Of a DNA stretch of 64,000 bases, positions 11,909 through 23,386 are shown one piece after another (the first letter of the stretch is position 1; each line of letters starts with the position of its first letter). The translations under genes were made by a program, and so were the position numbers. The notes below the pieces were generated by a model. The model was not told the origin of the DNA and did no database searches. It worked only from the letters and a program-made list of their open reading frames with translations. This DNA comes from Eunapius fragilis. Lineage: Eukaryota > Porifera > Demospongiae > Spongillida > Spongillidae. The DNA is taken from the NCBI GenBank assembly GCA_963681505.1, contig OY811979.1, forward strand, positions 3,518,711-3,582,710, written 5' to 3'.

Positions 11909-12166
11909 TTAAGCGGGACACACAGCAGGCTCTGCAGCTTTTGCCACAGAATAGCGAAAGATACAAGCAAACTCAGGGATTTGTGAAGAACTAGGCTGGA
12001 TTTGCATACCCCTTGTTGTTGAATCATTTGGGGCCTGGGGCCAACTGGCCTCTAACACATTCAAGAAACTTGCTTCCCGCCTTTCAGTCCAGGTTAACTC
12101 CTCCACTTCACAGCAACTAAACCTTTCCCTTGTGCGCTCGAATGCCAGAGCATTTCTTGCAAGGGC
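11909..12166 (-). other. Open stretch of about 85 codons, possible exon or element remnant
   Basis: An uninterrupted minus-strand reading from about 12166 to TAA at 11909 contains AWGPALARNALAFERTRERF and ELTWTERREASFLNVLEASW. The composition is protein-like, with no start codon and no clear splice sites. It could be a missed N-terminal exon of the HMG-box gene (WTERREASFLNVLEA loosely resembles the N-terminal region of UBF) or a piece of an unrelated element. I cannot decide. Confidence 0.25.
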
Positions 12167-12816
12167 AGGTCCCCATGCTAAAGTCTCAGACCTCTACTTA
12201 GTTGGTTGACTCATACATAGTTACATAGTTTATATTGAAATTTGTCTTTTCATTATCCAATTGTGCTTTGAAAGAATTTCAATATTTTGAGTAAGCTTCT
12301 TTTATACCCCCCTACGAGCATCATGATGGCACATAGATTCAACGTGCATTGCCCACCCGGTATTTACAATGCACCTCTATCTTTAAACAGTGCATCCTAG
12401 TTATGGATTAACGATTTAAACATGCAAGCTAGGTATGCTTGAGCATGTTCAGATATTATCATAATGTGGTGTATTTGGAAGGTTGCAGGTCCTATATAGT
12501 TTGGCATACAGTAGCGGTCAAAAAAAGCATTACGTTTCGTTTTCGTAGAACGATCGTAGCACGATTGAACGGAATCGGTCGAACATCGTACGAACATTGT
12601 TCAAACATCATTTGTAGATTATATGAACGATTGATGCCGTTTTACTAATCGCCACTGTTTTTATATAATCAGTACGTGAACACTCGTGTTTAGAAAATGA
12701 TGTAAGGTAAACTGCAATACAAGAACGGCTTGTCTTAAATAGAACAGGGGGAGGTTTTATTAAAACCACTTTTGATAATACGTTGTTTACGCGAGGGCCA
12801 GGGTTGAGGTGAAAAC

Positions 12817-14689
12817 ATGGCGTCGGTGACAACTATTTCTCGCCCAGTTCGCCGGTATCCGCCTTACCCTGCTCCGTGGTGTCCTGAAGCTGTTTTGGAC
12901 GCTGTTCCATTTTTTCAATTCCAAAAACTGATGAAAGAGCAGATGAATGTTTGCCATGGGATTCGTAGGGAACAGTATGACACGTTTTTGGCGGCCATGT
13001 GCGGGAAGCGCTCACAGACATGTCTTGATAAGGTAACGCATATTCGTTGGTACCTGCTGTTTGAATTTAAGTCTCTTTTACAGACAACACCTGAAATTGA
13101 TGAGAAGTCAGAAGCGCTTGCTTATCAACTTCTGTCTGCTGAGCAAACACATCAGCCACTTCGTCAGAAGATGCGACAATCTTCCCGGTCACGACCTAGG
13201 GCCATTTATTCTGCTGGACGATCTAGGGCCATTTTTTCTGCTTGCCATACCAAGAAACGGTTTGAAACATGTAGGAAAAAGCTGATGAAGAAGCATCTGC
13301 GAGTCAATTATTCAACTGAAGAGAACAAGCAGGTACATTTAAACTGAATATTGTACTTTTGCAAGAACACATATTAACATGGTTTTTGGCAGAGGCTGGA
13401 CAGAGCAATTGAGTACTACCGGAGCCGGTGCCAGTCAGACAGTCCTATTTCAATGGGAGAACTTGCTCGCCAATATTGCATTCCTCGTTCAGTAATTTCC
13501 AAAACACTAAGTGGTAAAAGAAAACGGAATTTGCATGCTGGACGCCCTCCAGCACTTCCGTCCAATTTGGAGTCACAAATAGTGCAGTATGCTCTTGACA
13601 TGGATGCACATGGATTTGGCCTGTCTTTGAAAAACATACGTGCCATTGCTCAAGATGTGTCTTCTAAATATGGCATTAATTTGAAGGCCTCTTGCAAATG
13701 GCTTACTGGCCTTTATCAGAAGCACCCTGAACTTGCTATTAGACGTGCTCAGGCGTTTGAAAGAGTTCGAGCAAGTGGGATGAACAGAGAGCAAGTGACT
13801 GAGTATTTTGATGTACTTGAAAGATGTTACAATGTGTTTTGTGGGAGTGGAGAGACTGTAGTAGACGGTGACTTTGTTTGGAATTTGGATGAGACTAATG
13901 TCCAACAGGACCAATCTGGTTGTCTTGTTGTAATGCAAATTCCAATGGCTGCACATGCATAAAAGATGATGTCCTTTTTTTTTAGTGTGCGAGGGAAAAG
14001 TGAGGTGAAAAAGCAGTCCAGTCGTACGCCATCTGGTTGTCACTTGACAGCTGTTGCAACAGTCACTGCTGGCAATGCTTTGGTTGACCCAGTGTTTATT
14101 TTTGAGGGGGCTCGTGTCACTAAGGATGAGCTCCTTTCTGATGGTAGTCTGAAGTGCCTACCAGTTGGCACCAAATGGACGATGACACAGAAGGGGTATA
14201 TGACAGACGACACCTGGGAAAACGTTGTAGTGCCTCATCTGATTAACCAGGCAGCCATGGCACGAGAGATGAGAGGAAAACCTGAGCAATGGATTCTGCT
14301 GGTGATGGATGGCTTTGGTGCTCATTTGTTATTCTCCGAAATCACTATCAAACCTCCTTCAAGCTAAGATCAAAGCAGTTAGAATGCCCTCACACACATC
14401 TCATGCTCTGCAACCTCTTGATGTCACTGTGTTTAAGCACTTGAAGACCTTCTTCAGGGATGTTCTGGATCCCATGTCATATGTCAATGCCAAAGCACTT
14501 AACAAATATGAACTGGCCAAGGTATTTAGTGCTTCATGGCGCAGAACAATGGCAGCTCGTGATGCAGATGGATGGTCTCTGGCTCAAATTGGGATGCGCA
14601 AGTGTGGTATTCATCCCTTTAACAAGCACTGGGTTAACCGCACCAGTTTGTTATGGCAGAAACTCATTCATCCAGTGATGTCAAAATAA
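12817..14689 (+). pseudogene. Pogo/Tigger-like DDE transposase
   Basis: Exon 12817-13332 (MASVTTISRPVRRYPP start, gtacat donor), then exon from 13393 after a TTTTTGGCAG acceptor, joined in phase 0. It has a psq-type helix-turn-helix (GELARQYCIPRSVISKTLSG, 13450) and a GRPPALPSNLE linker. Catalytic positions: first Asp in WNLDETNVQ (13882), second in LVMDGFGAH (14303), third in HALQPLDVTVF (14403). Together these match the DDE_1 (pogo/Tigger/jerky) fold. A break between 13926 and 13986 may be a short intron with a TTTTTTTAG acceptor, and a one-base shift near 14330 separates the second Asp from the third. The frame closes at TAA 14687. Confidence 0.85.
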
Positions 14690-14702
14690 GGCAAGTATTC
14701 TC

Positions 14703-15161
14703 ATGTTCTTGTATGAAATATCATCATATATAATTGTCCATGTGGCAGCGGTGATGGGTGTAGAGTCTCTACAAGAAGCAAGAGATATTTACACTGCACA
14801 CGAGCTTATGGCCTCCTCTGAATTTGGACCCCTACTCGAGCACATTCAAGAACGGTATCCTCAATTGCAGGTTGATGATGTTGTTACGATGCTGACTCGG
14901 GTCACAATACAGGAATCCACTCATGCCATTGATGGAGTTTGTGTAGTGCCCTGGTTTGAGAATCGGCTTAGAGAATACCTCCACTATTGTGGATACCAGG
15001 CTGACATTGAGCATGAGCTGGAGGATGGGGATATTAGTGCTGAGGGAAGTGAGGAGATGGAAGTGGAAGAAGGGGAGGCTGCAGAAGGGGACATGGAAGA
15101 AGAGGAAACACGTGTTGTTGCTATCAAAGGCCGGATGCATGCCATTGGAGAGAGAGGCTGA
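14703..15161 (+). CDS. Accessory ORF of the Tigger-like element, acidic C-terminus
   Basis: Directly follows the transposase. It may start at an acceptor (TGTGGCAG, near 14750) rather than at its first Met. Contains SLQEARDIYTAHELMA and VTMLTRVTIQ followed by an acidic tail (EEMEVEEGEAAEGDMEEEE). I do not recognise a domain. It could be a C-terminal exon of the transposase or a separate second protein. Confidence 0.4.
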   Translation: MFLYEISSYIIVHVAAVMGVESLQEARDIYTAHELMASSEFGPLLEHIQERYPQLQVDDVVTMLTRVTIQESTHAIDGVCVVPWFENRLREYLHYCGYQADIEHELEDGDISAEGSEEMEVEEGEAAEGDMEEEETRVVAIKGRMHAIGERG

Positions 15162-15169
15162 GCTCTGCC

Positions 15170-15625
15170 ATGGATCTAAATGACCCAGACAGAATTATGA
15201 CATTGGTGGAATGGGAATTGAAGAAGAAGGAAGAAGCTGAAGAAATGGAAAAAAAGAGGGCTGAAAAGGAAGCAAAAAAGAAGGAGCGTGCATTGAATGC
15301 AAAGTTGAAGGAGGATGAGAAGAACATGGCGTTGAAAGCACAGGTGAATATAGTTGCGTTTCTTAACGCCATAGGTGGGTTATTACCACTAGATTATGAT
15401 GGAACAAAAGACTTAGTTGCCAAAAGTGTGATGGTTAAGTTTGTGTCTGCTCAGCACCTAGGAGGGAAGAAATCGAAAGAATGGCTTGCATCTCAGCAGA
15501 AAATCCCTACACCTATGAATAGTAAACAAACTACAGTGGAGTTGATATGGACATATATAAACTACATTCGAAAATCAGATCCGGCGCGTGTGTGGGTCCC
15601 TGGAAAAGACACCAATGCCGAGTAA
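15170..15625 (+). CDS. Accessory ORF of the Tigger-like element, coiled coil
   Basis: MDLNDPDRIMTLVEWELKKK leads into a Lys/Glu-rich coiled coil (KKRAEKEAKKKERALNAKLK), then a less charged C-terminal region (QHLGGKKSKEWLASQQ, YINYIRKSDPARVWVPGKD) ending at TAA 15623. Probably the C-terminal part of the Tigger-like protein set; function unknown. The piggyBac element begins only 11 bp after the stop. Confidence 0.45.
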   Translation: MDLNDPDRIMTLVEWELKKKEEAEEMEKKRAEKEAKKKERALNAKLKEDEKNMALKAQVNIVAFLNAIGGLLPLDYDGTKDLVAKSVMVKFVSAQHLGGKKSKEWLASQQKIPTPMNSKQTTVELIWTYINYIRKSDPARVWVPGKDTNAE

Positions 15626-15848
15626 ACAATCGTTAATCATAGATTGTCCGGTGTTAAACCGGTTTAACGAAATGTTAAACCGGTTTAACACTTTTACAGT
15701 GTCTATTACACTGTATAAAAGGTGGTTGTGTTCTACAACAGCACTGTTGTCGTATCCAGATACCTATTAGGTTTTAGCGCCACACCAGTCCTAGGCACAA
15801 TTCTCGCTTGTTGTTGCGTTACACGCAAATTCACTCAACCCACTTCTT

Positions 15849-17471
15849 TTGCCGCCATTGGTAAATTCAATTAACATGGCAAAAGGACTCGCTGTTGGAG
15901 TCAAAGCTTGTGCCTCTTCAAAGGCTGTTATTGGTGAGAGAGCTGCAAAAGCACGATATGGTGCAGGCTGGAAGAACAAGCTAGCTTATGGCATCATAAA
16001 TGAACAGGTAGGTTTCGGGCGAAGCCGAAAATGGCGGATCAGCTTTTCATCGTTAAACAAAGTTGTAGATTTGAGCGCTAGAGCTCTGACAGTAGTTGTT
16101 GACAGTGAACCTGACGAGGATGTTGGGGGCTTAGTGGCTACATCAAGTTCTGCTGATTATACTGCCAATGCTGAAGCTAGAGATGAAGTGAACGAGATTG
16201 AAGGCGGGGAAGACCATCTAGGAGAGGGGGAAGCATTAGATGCTGGTGATATCGATGGGCAACCAGAGATAGACAATGATGGCATTGACTCAGAGCAGAG
16301 AAGTGAGAATGTAATTGTGTGCCAAGGTGTAGAGTGGCACATCTGTGACTGTGTATCAGATGATGTAAGAATCCAGCCACGGTTTAGTGCAAAACTTCTA
16401 TGGGTTGATGACTGCTGTGCTGCGGAAAGAATTCCTATTCAGTATTTCAAGATGTCCTTTCCAACTCAAATGGTGCCGGACATACTGATGTGGAGTGGAA
16501 TTGCAATGCCAATCAAGAAAAAGAAAATGGATGAGGCAGAGTTCTGGCAGCTTCTAGGTATCATCTACACCCTCACACGCACCACCAGCAAAAGGCGTGA
16601 CCTGTGGAGTCTTCAAGATGGAATTTTCCCTGCTCCCAGATTTGGAAGTCGCTATGGGATCTCACGACAAAGGTTTGAAGTACTGCTTCGATACTTAGGA
16701 TTTTGCCCTCCAGAAGAGTTTAAAAGTACTCAGGATAGATGGGCACCAGTACGTAGGCTAGTCGATGGGTTTAATAAGCGTAGAGCAGAGACTTTTTACC
16801 CATCGTGGAGCATCTGCGTGGATGAGAGCATAAGTGCTTGGAGAGGTAAGGATGGAAATTACTGCTCAGATGGGATGCCGCATGTGACAAAGATAAAAAG
16901 AAAACCAAAAGGAGTTGGAGCCGAACTGAAGGATGCAGCATGCTCTCAAACTCAGGTCATTATTGCTCTTGAAATCCAAGAAGGGAAGGAAGAGATGGCG
17001 ACAAAGAAATTCATGCAGGAATGGAAAAAAGCAGGTACGGCTCAAGTCTTGAGACTCACAGAACCATGGCATGGTTCGGGTAGAGTCATTAATGCTGACT
17101 CAGTTTTTGCCAGCGTCACAACGGCTGAAGCCTGTAGAAAGTATGGCCTGCATTTCACTGGCTTAGTCAAAACTGCTACTACCAAATTCCCGATGAAGTA
17201 TTTTAATGACCTTGAGTACAATGAGCCAGGTGACCATCATGTTCTCACTGCTTCAATCAATGGGCATTCATACATTGCTTGTGGCTGGATTGATTCAACT
17301 CGGAAACACTTCATATCCACACACAACACAACACTAGAGGGCAACCCACATGGTAAAAGGCGTTGGCGTGAGGTTGAGTCTGAAGAGCATGAAGGTACAG
17401 AAGTGTACTTTCATTACACGAAGAGGCCCAAGCTCGTAGAACACTACTTCGATTCAGCCAAAATAATTTAA
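15849..17471 (+). pseudogene. piggyBac transposase (DDE_Tnp_1_7), main ORF
   Basis: The N-terminus is acidic (GGEDHLGEGEALDAGD), then the DDE_Tnp_1_7 core: MWSGIAMPI, FWQLLGIIYTLT, and the catalytic aspartates in ICVDESISAWRGKDG (16816), VINADSVFASVTTA (17090) and ACGWIDSTRKHFISTHN (17278). Translation may begin at the first Met or at MAKGLAVGVKACASSKA (15876). It ends at TAA 17469, right after YFDSAKII, where family members continue with an NH-R-Q segment. In another frame that segment is present just downstream (NHARQSGLSLETAW), so a small deletion has shifted the frame. The enzyme excises and inserts the element at TTAA. Confidence 0.9.
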
Positions 17472-17473
17472 CC

Positions 17474-17935
17474 ATGCCAGGCAATCTGGTCTGTCCTTGG
17501 AAACTGCATGGGCAACACAGCGATGGGACCACATCTACATTGCTTGGGATAATTGAAACAGATGCATACCATATGTGGTACAGTTTCCACCCAAAAGGCA
17601 AGAAATGGTTGCATGCTGATTTTACAGAGGACATTGCAGAGGCATTACTAAAGACTAGTACTGACACTTACAGACTGTCTGCATCCTCTGATACTTCCGA
17701 TGTTAATGCAGGTGGCTTGCCTCATGAGTTTCGTCCATTAAAAGAACTACCACAGTACCTGATATCTGTGTCAACAAATTCTGCTCATCGAGCATTAAGG
17801 AGGTGTTCTGTATGCAGCTCTCTAGCAAGTTACTTTTGTACAATATGCTCCAATGTTGAACGTGGGCAGATAGTTTCTATTTGTGGACTATCGTCAAAGA
17901 GGGGAAGCAGCTGCTTAGTGAGGCACATTGTGTAA
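17474..17935 (+). pseudogene. piggyBac transposase, C-terminal part with cysteine-rich domain
   Basis: After the frameshift, the frame from about 17530 carries TLLGIIETDAYHMWYSF and ends in a cysteine-rich zinc-binding region, CSVCSS then FCTICSNVERG (17801-17860), stop TAA 17933. Cysteine-rich C-termini of this type are normal in piggyBac transposases and bind the terminal repeats. It belongs to the preceding ORF rather than being an independent gene. Confidence 0.8.
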
Positions 17936-18293
17936 CAATATACTCATTATAGCTGTAGCACTTACACATCATATCAACATTCAGTAATTGTCATGTGTAT
18001 AACCTGCTAAATGTATCTATATATCACTTATGTAATGCTGACAAGGGTAGCCTTTAATGAAGTTTTCATATAATGTGCAAAGATGTTTTCAAGCAACACA
18101 ACTAGCTTATTATCATCCCACTGCCAGAGCTCAATTTAACTAGTGCACTTTTTATCGTAGATGCATGATTTTGGATACCAAATATACCTTTAAAATGAGT
18201 GCAGCACTTACGGATATAAAGTTACAAGGGAAAGCACAAAACGTGTACGCAAATTTTGTAACTGTTAACAGCGAACGGTCAATCTATGATTAA

Positions 18294-18929
18294 ACAATCG
18301 TTGCTTTTCATTTATCGTGCTGTATTATTTAATCATAATCGTTGGGAGGAGAAAGATTTTTTGCCATAAATATTTAATAACATTTAGTATCATTTAACCA
18401 CACACAGACAGGCTTTATGGTAAACAAGGTATATGTACATGAACTCCTGGCAAAGCTTTATCATTTCTGTGATGAGCTTTTGTAGTCTCATTCTTGGCTG
18501 GTCAAAGTGTCTCTGGTAACCTCAATTGGACACTGTTCGTTTGTCGACCTGCTCAGCATTGCGCTTCTTATCTGTAGATTCGTCCGTTTCAATGGCGGCC
18601 ACGGTACCCACTATTCGACTTTGTTTTATTCTTCCGCAACTCAGTGTATGACTGAAATGACCGACAGCAACGATTTGGCAATGGTTTCTGAACAAAGTCT
18701 AACAGTTCACGTACTTTGAACTCACCTGTACGGCATCTGGCTATGTGAAGCGCCATATAGGTCACTAGCGTTGAAAGGTGATCACGGAGTAATGGTAGAG
18801 GACACTAAAAATAGGTTTGGATTGCTTCTTTAGCTTGAACTTTATTGGGTTGGTTTAACAGTTCTTTCACGTAGAAGGTTTTTCTCAAAGTTAAAAACAC
18901 CCCCGTTCTAATTTAGATGTGTCGGTGTC
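18294..18929. other. 3' non-coding part of the Tigger-like element
   Basis: Lies between the right end of piggyBac and the left LTR of Gypsy-2, still inside the Tigger-like inverted repeats. No reading frame with recognisable domains. Its right continuation is 23387-23585. Confidence 0.6.
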
Positions 18930-19144
18930 TGTAGTGTTTGTGACCTTTGGACTATTCCACCTGCGCATGTCCAAGAGACTGGCTAAACCTGTTAGACTGG
19001 CTAAACTGGTTATTGTGTTGTAGTATTTAAGGTAGTGTATTGTACCCATTGTTATGCTCTGCTGGGCTATAGTGTTTGGCAGTCCTAACTGACCCTTGGC
19101 TAGACGCTGCGCGTTTAGGTCGCGGGTTAAGCCATACACTACAT
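18930..19144 (+). repeat. Gypsy-2 5' LTR
   Basis: 215 bp, TGTAGTG...CACTACA. Has a TATA-like TAGTATTTAAGG near 19020. Contains the 19-bp internal tandem duplication (GACTGGCTAAAC twice) missing from the 3' LTR. Confidence 0.95.
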
Positions 19145-19172
19145 TTTGGCGACGAGGAACTACAAGCTGGTG

Positions 19173-19845
19173 GCATGGCTTTACTGGGCTCGGTGGGGCC
19201 ATTTGATCGCGAGACGGACGACTGGAAATCATACTGGGGAAGTATTTCTTTGTGGCGAACGAAATCAGTGATAAAGTAAAACAGCGCGCCGTTTTTCTGA
19301 GCGTATGTGGCAGTGCCACTTACCAGCTTATACACAGCTTGGTTGCTCCTGGAAACCCCGCGGATAAGGAGCTCGCTGTCCTCGTTAAGCTGGTGGAAGA
19401 TTTTGTATCGCCGCCTCCTTCAAGCATTGTTCAGCGCTTCCATTTCAACTCTCGCGTACAAAAGGACTCCGAAACGATTATGCAGTACGTGGCAGAACTG
19501 AGGAAGGTCTCGGAGTATTGTGAGTTCGGGACAACGTTGGACAGCATGTTGCGAGACAGGCTGGTGTGTGGAGTTCGTGATGTTCGCCTGCAGCGCAGGT
19601 TATTGGCTGAATCTAATTTAACTTTTTCGAAGGCATTGGACCTGGCAGTCGCGGCAGAGTTGGCGGAGAAAAATGTGAGGGACCTTCAGAACACGCAGAC
19701 CCATATAGCTACCCAAGACCAAGTCCACGCTGTTGACAAAGAAGTAAATGGAATTGCTTGCCACCGTTGTGGGGGTCGCCATATGGCCCCCATATGTAAA
19801 TTTAAGACGGCGGATGTCACAGTTGTGGCAAGGTGGGACATTTAG
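19173..19845 (+). pseudogene. Gypsy-2 Gag with CCHC-type zinc fingers
   Basis: Starts MALLGSVGPFDRETDDWKSYW at 19173; a small deletion near 19240 shifts frame into ANEISDKVKQRAVFLSVCG. The core shows the Gag pattern seen in many Gypsy elements: LVKLVEDFVSPPPSSIVQRF, MQYVAELRKVSEYCEFG, MLRDRLVCGV. A first cysteine cluster (CHRCGGRHMAPIC, 19761) is in this frame. The second knuckle (CHSCGKVGHLARVC) is only readable after a one-base shift at 19816 and continues into Pol. Gag packages the element RNA. Confidence 0.85.
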
Positions 19846-21497
19846 CTCGAGTCTGTCGGAGCAAGGCGGTTGATAGCCTCAAGCAAAGGCGAGGAAATCA
19901 GAAACAACAAGCGGTGTCTACGGGTATTCATCAGATCCCGGAGCAGGTGCCCAAGCCCTTGGCAGAGGATAGCCCAGAGTCCGATGATGGGGAGGAGCGA
20001 GCGTATACCCTCTTTGCCCTGGGTAGTCCCCCGGGGGCCCCATTGAAGGTTAAAATTCTTGTAAACGGTGCTCTACTGGAGACTGAGATTGATACCGATG
20101 CGGCTCTGTCCATCATAGGGGAAGCCACCTACATGCAATTGTGGGCCAAAGACAAAACACTGCGTTTGTCACATACATCTACCGTGTTGAGGACCTATAC
20201 TGGTGAGAAGCTGATTATTTTGGGACGGATTTCAGTGAGGGCGTGTTACAAAGGGCAAGCAGCACAATTGAGCCTACTTGTGGTGAAAGGAGAGGGACCA
20301 TCGTTGGTGGGTCGAGACTGGTTGTGCAAGTTGAAACCAGACCTTTCCGTTTTCAGAACTTTTGCCAGAAGTGGGTTACAGGAAGTACTAGACAAGCATG
20401 CTGCTCTGTTCAAAGAGGAACTAGGCCTTGTAAAGGGACTCACTGTTAAGTTCCGGGTGGATTCAAATGTGCGCCCTATATTTTGCAAGCATCGTACAGT
20501 GCCATATGCTCTACGAGGAAGGGTGGAAGAGGAGCTGAATAGACTGGTGGCATGTGGAGTCCCGGAACCAGTTCCGTTCTCAGACTGGGCAGCTCCTGTG
20601 GTTCCAATTGTCAAGCAAGATGGACGAATCAGGATTTGTGGAGATTTCAAGTTGACAATTAATCAAGTGGCACATGTAGAGACCTACCCTCTACCTCGTA
20701 TTGAAGATTTACTGGCCTCTTTTGGGAAAGGAAAATTGTTTTCCAAACTTGACCTGGCAGATGCTTACTTACAGTTAGCCTTAGAAGAGGACTCAAAGAA
20801 GTATGTCACTATTTCAACACACAAAGGCCTCTACCATTTTAATAGGCTTCCGTTTGGTGTCGCCTCTGCACCTGCCATCTTCCAGCGGACCATAGAGAGT
20901 CTGTTACAGGGCATCTCCAATATTAGTGTGTACATAGATGATATCCTGGTTTCAGGATCCTCAGAAATGGAACATTTGCAGACTCTGGAGCAAGTCATGA
21001 CAAGATTGGAACAGGCAGGGATGCGATTGAAGAAATCAAAGTGCGCCTTTTTGATGAATTCGGTGGAATACTTGGGCCACTGTATCTCAGCTGACGGTAT
21101 CCACCCATCTCCAGAAAGGAAGCGAGCAGTGATAGAGGCTCCAGCCCCTCAAAATTTAGAACAATTGAGATCGTTCTTGGGTTTAGTTAATTATTATGGC
21201 AAGTTTCTGCCTAATCTTGCTAATACCCTTTCTCCGTTGTACAGGTTGCTGCAAAAGAATGTTGCTTGGAGTTGGGGTGATGATCATAAGAGAGCCTTCC
21301 AGACTGCTAGGTCTCAGCTGACGTCAGCAGACCTTCTGACGCATTTTGATCCTGATAAAAAACTGATCCTGTCCTGTGATGCTTCTCCCTATGGTGTGGG
21401 AGCTGTGTTGGCCCATGAATTGGAAGACGGGTCAGACAGACCAATTGCCTATGCTTCCCGCACATTGGCACCTGCTGAGAGAAAATACACAGATTGA
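19833..21497 (+). pseudogene. Gypsy-2 Pol: protease, reverse transcriptase, start of RNase H
   Basis: Protease active-site region reads EIDTDAALSII (20085): the invariant DTG is DTD, which would abolish activity. RT motifs follow: WAAPVVPIVKQDGRIRICGD (20588), FSKLDLADAYLQL (20740), FGVASAPAIFQ (20856), YIDD (20931), LGLVNYYGKFLP (21178). RNase H begins LSCDASPYGVGAVLAHE (21370). The frame ends at TGA 21495 after AERKYTD, where a one-base shift restores QIEKEGLAVVFGVKKFHHYL. Apart from protease and shift the domain is intact and typical of Ty3/Gypsy. Confidence 0.92.
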
Positions 21498-22674
21498 AAA
21501 GGAAGGGTTGGCAGTAGTCTTTGGAGTAAAGAAGTTCCATCACTATTTGTTGGGTAGGACCTTTACAGTGTATTCTGACCATAAGCCGCTGCAGTTTCTT
21601 TTTAGTGAGAAACGTCCTGTTCCTGCCATGGCTTCATCACGAATTCAGAGGTGGGCACTAACTTTAAGTGCGTACAGCTACCAGATTAAGTTCAGGCCTG
21701 GGAAGGAGCAAGGAAATGCAGATTGCCTCAGTCGGCTACCCCTAGCTGAGGCGCCAAGTGATGTTCCAGTGCCAGGTGATTTGATTTTGATGATGGGCGC
21801 TCTGGCTGATCAGGAGTCCCCTGTGACATTTACTAACATCAAGGCATGGACAGGGAAGGACCCTCTGCTCTCCCACGTCAGACACATGATCCTGCATGGT
21901 TGGCAAGAGGATTCATCCTTTGCAGAAAAGTTGCAACCATTTACGCGACGTAAAGATGAGTTAAGTGTGCAGGATGAATGCATTTTATGGGGACATCGTG
22001 TTGTAATACCGCCAGCTGGGGTGGAGGCAGTGATTCGGGTGTTACATGATGCACATCCAGGTATACATCGAATGAAAGCTTTGGCTCGGAGTATGGTGTG
22101 GTGGCCTGGAATTGATGCAGATTTGGAGACAAAAGTTAAGCAATGTGCAGCATGTCAGGCCAACAGAAAGTCACCTCCAGAAGCACCACTGCACCCTTGG
22201 GAGTGGCCATCCAAGCCTTGGTCACGCCTTCATGTAGACTTCGCCGGTCTGTTCATGGGTAGGACTTTCTTAATCCTGGTTGATGCACACTCTAAATGGC
22301 TTGAGGTAGTACCAGTGTCAACACCATCCTCCCAGCAGGCTATCAAAGCTCTCAGGCACATCTTTTCTACTCATGGGCTACCTGAAGTGTTGGTCACTGA
22401 TAATGGTTCTGCCTTTACAAGTATGGATTTTGCTACCTTCGTTAAAAGGAATGGGTTTAGGCATATCAGGTGTGCTCCCTACCATCCAGCTAGTAATGGT
22501 CTAGCCGAACGGGCAGTGCAAACATTCAAGAAAGCCATGAAGAAGATGGTTACAGGGGGGGGGGGGGGGGGGGGGGGATTTGGATACTCACCTATCTCGG
22601 TTCCTTTTCCAATACAGATTAACTCCTCACTCGAATACAGGTCATTCTCCGGCAGAACTGTTGTTTGGTCGTAA
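21488..22674 (+). pseudogene. Gypsy-2 Pol: RNase H end and integrase
   Basis: Continues RNase H (YSDHKPLQFLF, RPGKEQGNADCLSRLP). The integrase has an HHCC finger (HDAHPGIHRMK, CAACQ; 22045-22160) and the DDE core LHVDFAG (22232), VTDNGSAF (22395), NGLAERAVQTFKKAM (22498). Immediately after KKMVT the sequence runs into 23 consecutive G (22555-22577), which encode only glycine and end in a different frame, so integrase is separated from its C-terminal part. The G-tract length decides the frame. Confidence 0.9.
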
Positions 22675-23167
22675 GCCAAGATCACACCTTGATTTCCTGT
22701 TCCCAGAGGTGGGAGTCAGAGTCCGGAAAGAGCAAGAACGCCAGAAGAAGAAGAGGCATGATGAGCATGCTAAGACTCGTACGTTCAGAACTGGTGACCT
22801 GGTGTATGCTCGCAACTTCAGTGGCAATGGTCCTAAATGGATATCAGGGAAGGTGGTTGCGATGACAGGTTCAGTGTCCATGGTCATTATTCTTAGTGAG
22901 GGTCAGCAAGTGCGATGTCATATTGATCATGTACGTGCTCGCGGTTGTGAAGAAGTGGTACCTGTTACATCTGATGATGAAGTGTTCCCAAGGGGGACAC
23001 TTGACACTTCAGAGGTTGTTCCAGCAGAACCTGACCCACAGGCCCTACCAGAACCAGAACCAGTTCCAGATGCCCCAGCAGAACCCACTGTTAAACCAAC
23101 AGAAGCTCCTGAACCAGTTGTACTCAGACGTTCTACTCGTGTACATCGTCCACCTGATCGTCTCTGA
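22580..23167 (+). pseudogene. Gypsy-2 integrase C-terminal part
   Basis: After the G tract the frame resumes with THLSRFLFQYRLTPHSNTG and SPAELLFGRKPRSHLD, the end of the integrase core, then RTGDLVYARNF and WISGKVVAMTG, an SH3-like C-terminal module, and a Pro/Glu-rich tail ending at TGA 23165. The 3' LTR starts 24 bp later. If the G tract were a different length this would be one ORF with the integrase. Confidence 0.85.
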
Positions 23168-23190
23168 AGTTGGAACTAAAGGGGGAGGAG

Positions 23191-23386
23191 TGTAGTGTTT
23201 GTGACCTTTGGACTATTCCACCTGCGCATGTCCAAGAGACTGGCTAAACCTGTTATTGTGTTATAGTATTTAAGGTAGTGTATTGTACCTATTGTTATGC
23301 TCTGCTGGGCTATAGTGTTTGGCAGTCCTAACTGACCCTTGGCTAGACGCTGCGCGTTTAGGTCGCGGGTTAAGCCATACACTACA
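23191..23386 (+). repeat. Gypsy-2 3' LTR
   Basis: 196 bp, TGTAGTG...CACTACA, nearly identical to the 5' LTR except for the missing 19-bp duplication and about two base changes. Preceded by the polypurine tract at 23179-23190. Confidence 0.95.

Larger units (their letters stand above)
15637..18289 (+). mobile_element. piggyBac element with TTAA target duplications
   Basis: TTAA at 15633-15636 and 18290-18293 flank inverted ends TCATAGATTG-CCG / CGG-CAATCTATGA. TTAA duplication is the piggyBac signature and the interior encodes a piggyBac transposase. A second inverted sequence, GTTAAACCGGTTTAAC (palindromic, twice at 15652-15691), lies just inside the left end. Nested within the Tigger-like element. 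Confidence 0.93.
18930..23386 (+). mobile_element. Gypsy-2: Ty3/Gypsy element with two LTRs
   Basis: LTRs of 215 and 196 bp, both TGTAGTG...CACTACA, differ by a 19-bp tandem duplication and about two substitutions, so the insertion is young. Flanks GTGTC / GCGTC suggest a 5-bp target duplication with one change. TGGCGACGAGG follows the 5' LTR as primer site, and AAAGGGGGAGGAG precedes the 3' LTR. Despite near-identical LTRs the coding region has several frameshifts. Confidence 0.93.

Noticed and set aside
19800..19835. Programmed Gag-Pol frameshift in Gypsy-2
   Set aside because: The shift lies inside the second zinc knuckle, so it would destroy Gag; several other random shifts in the same copy make mutation more likely.
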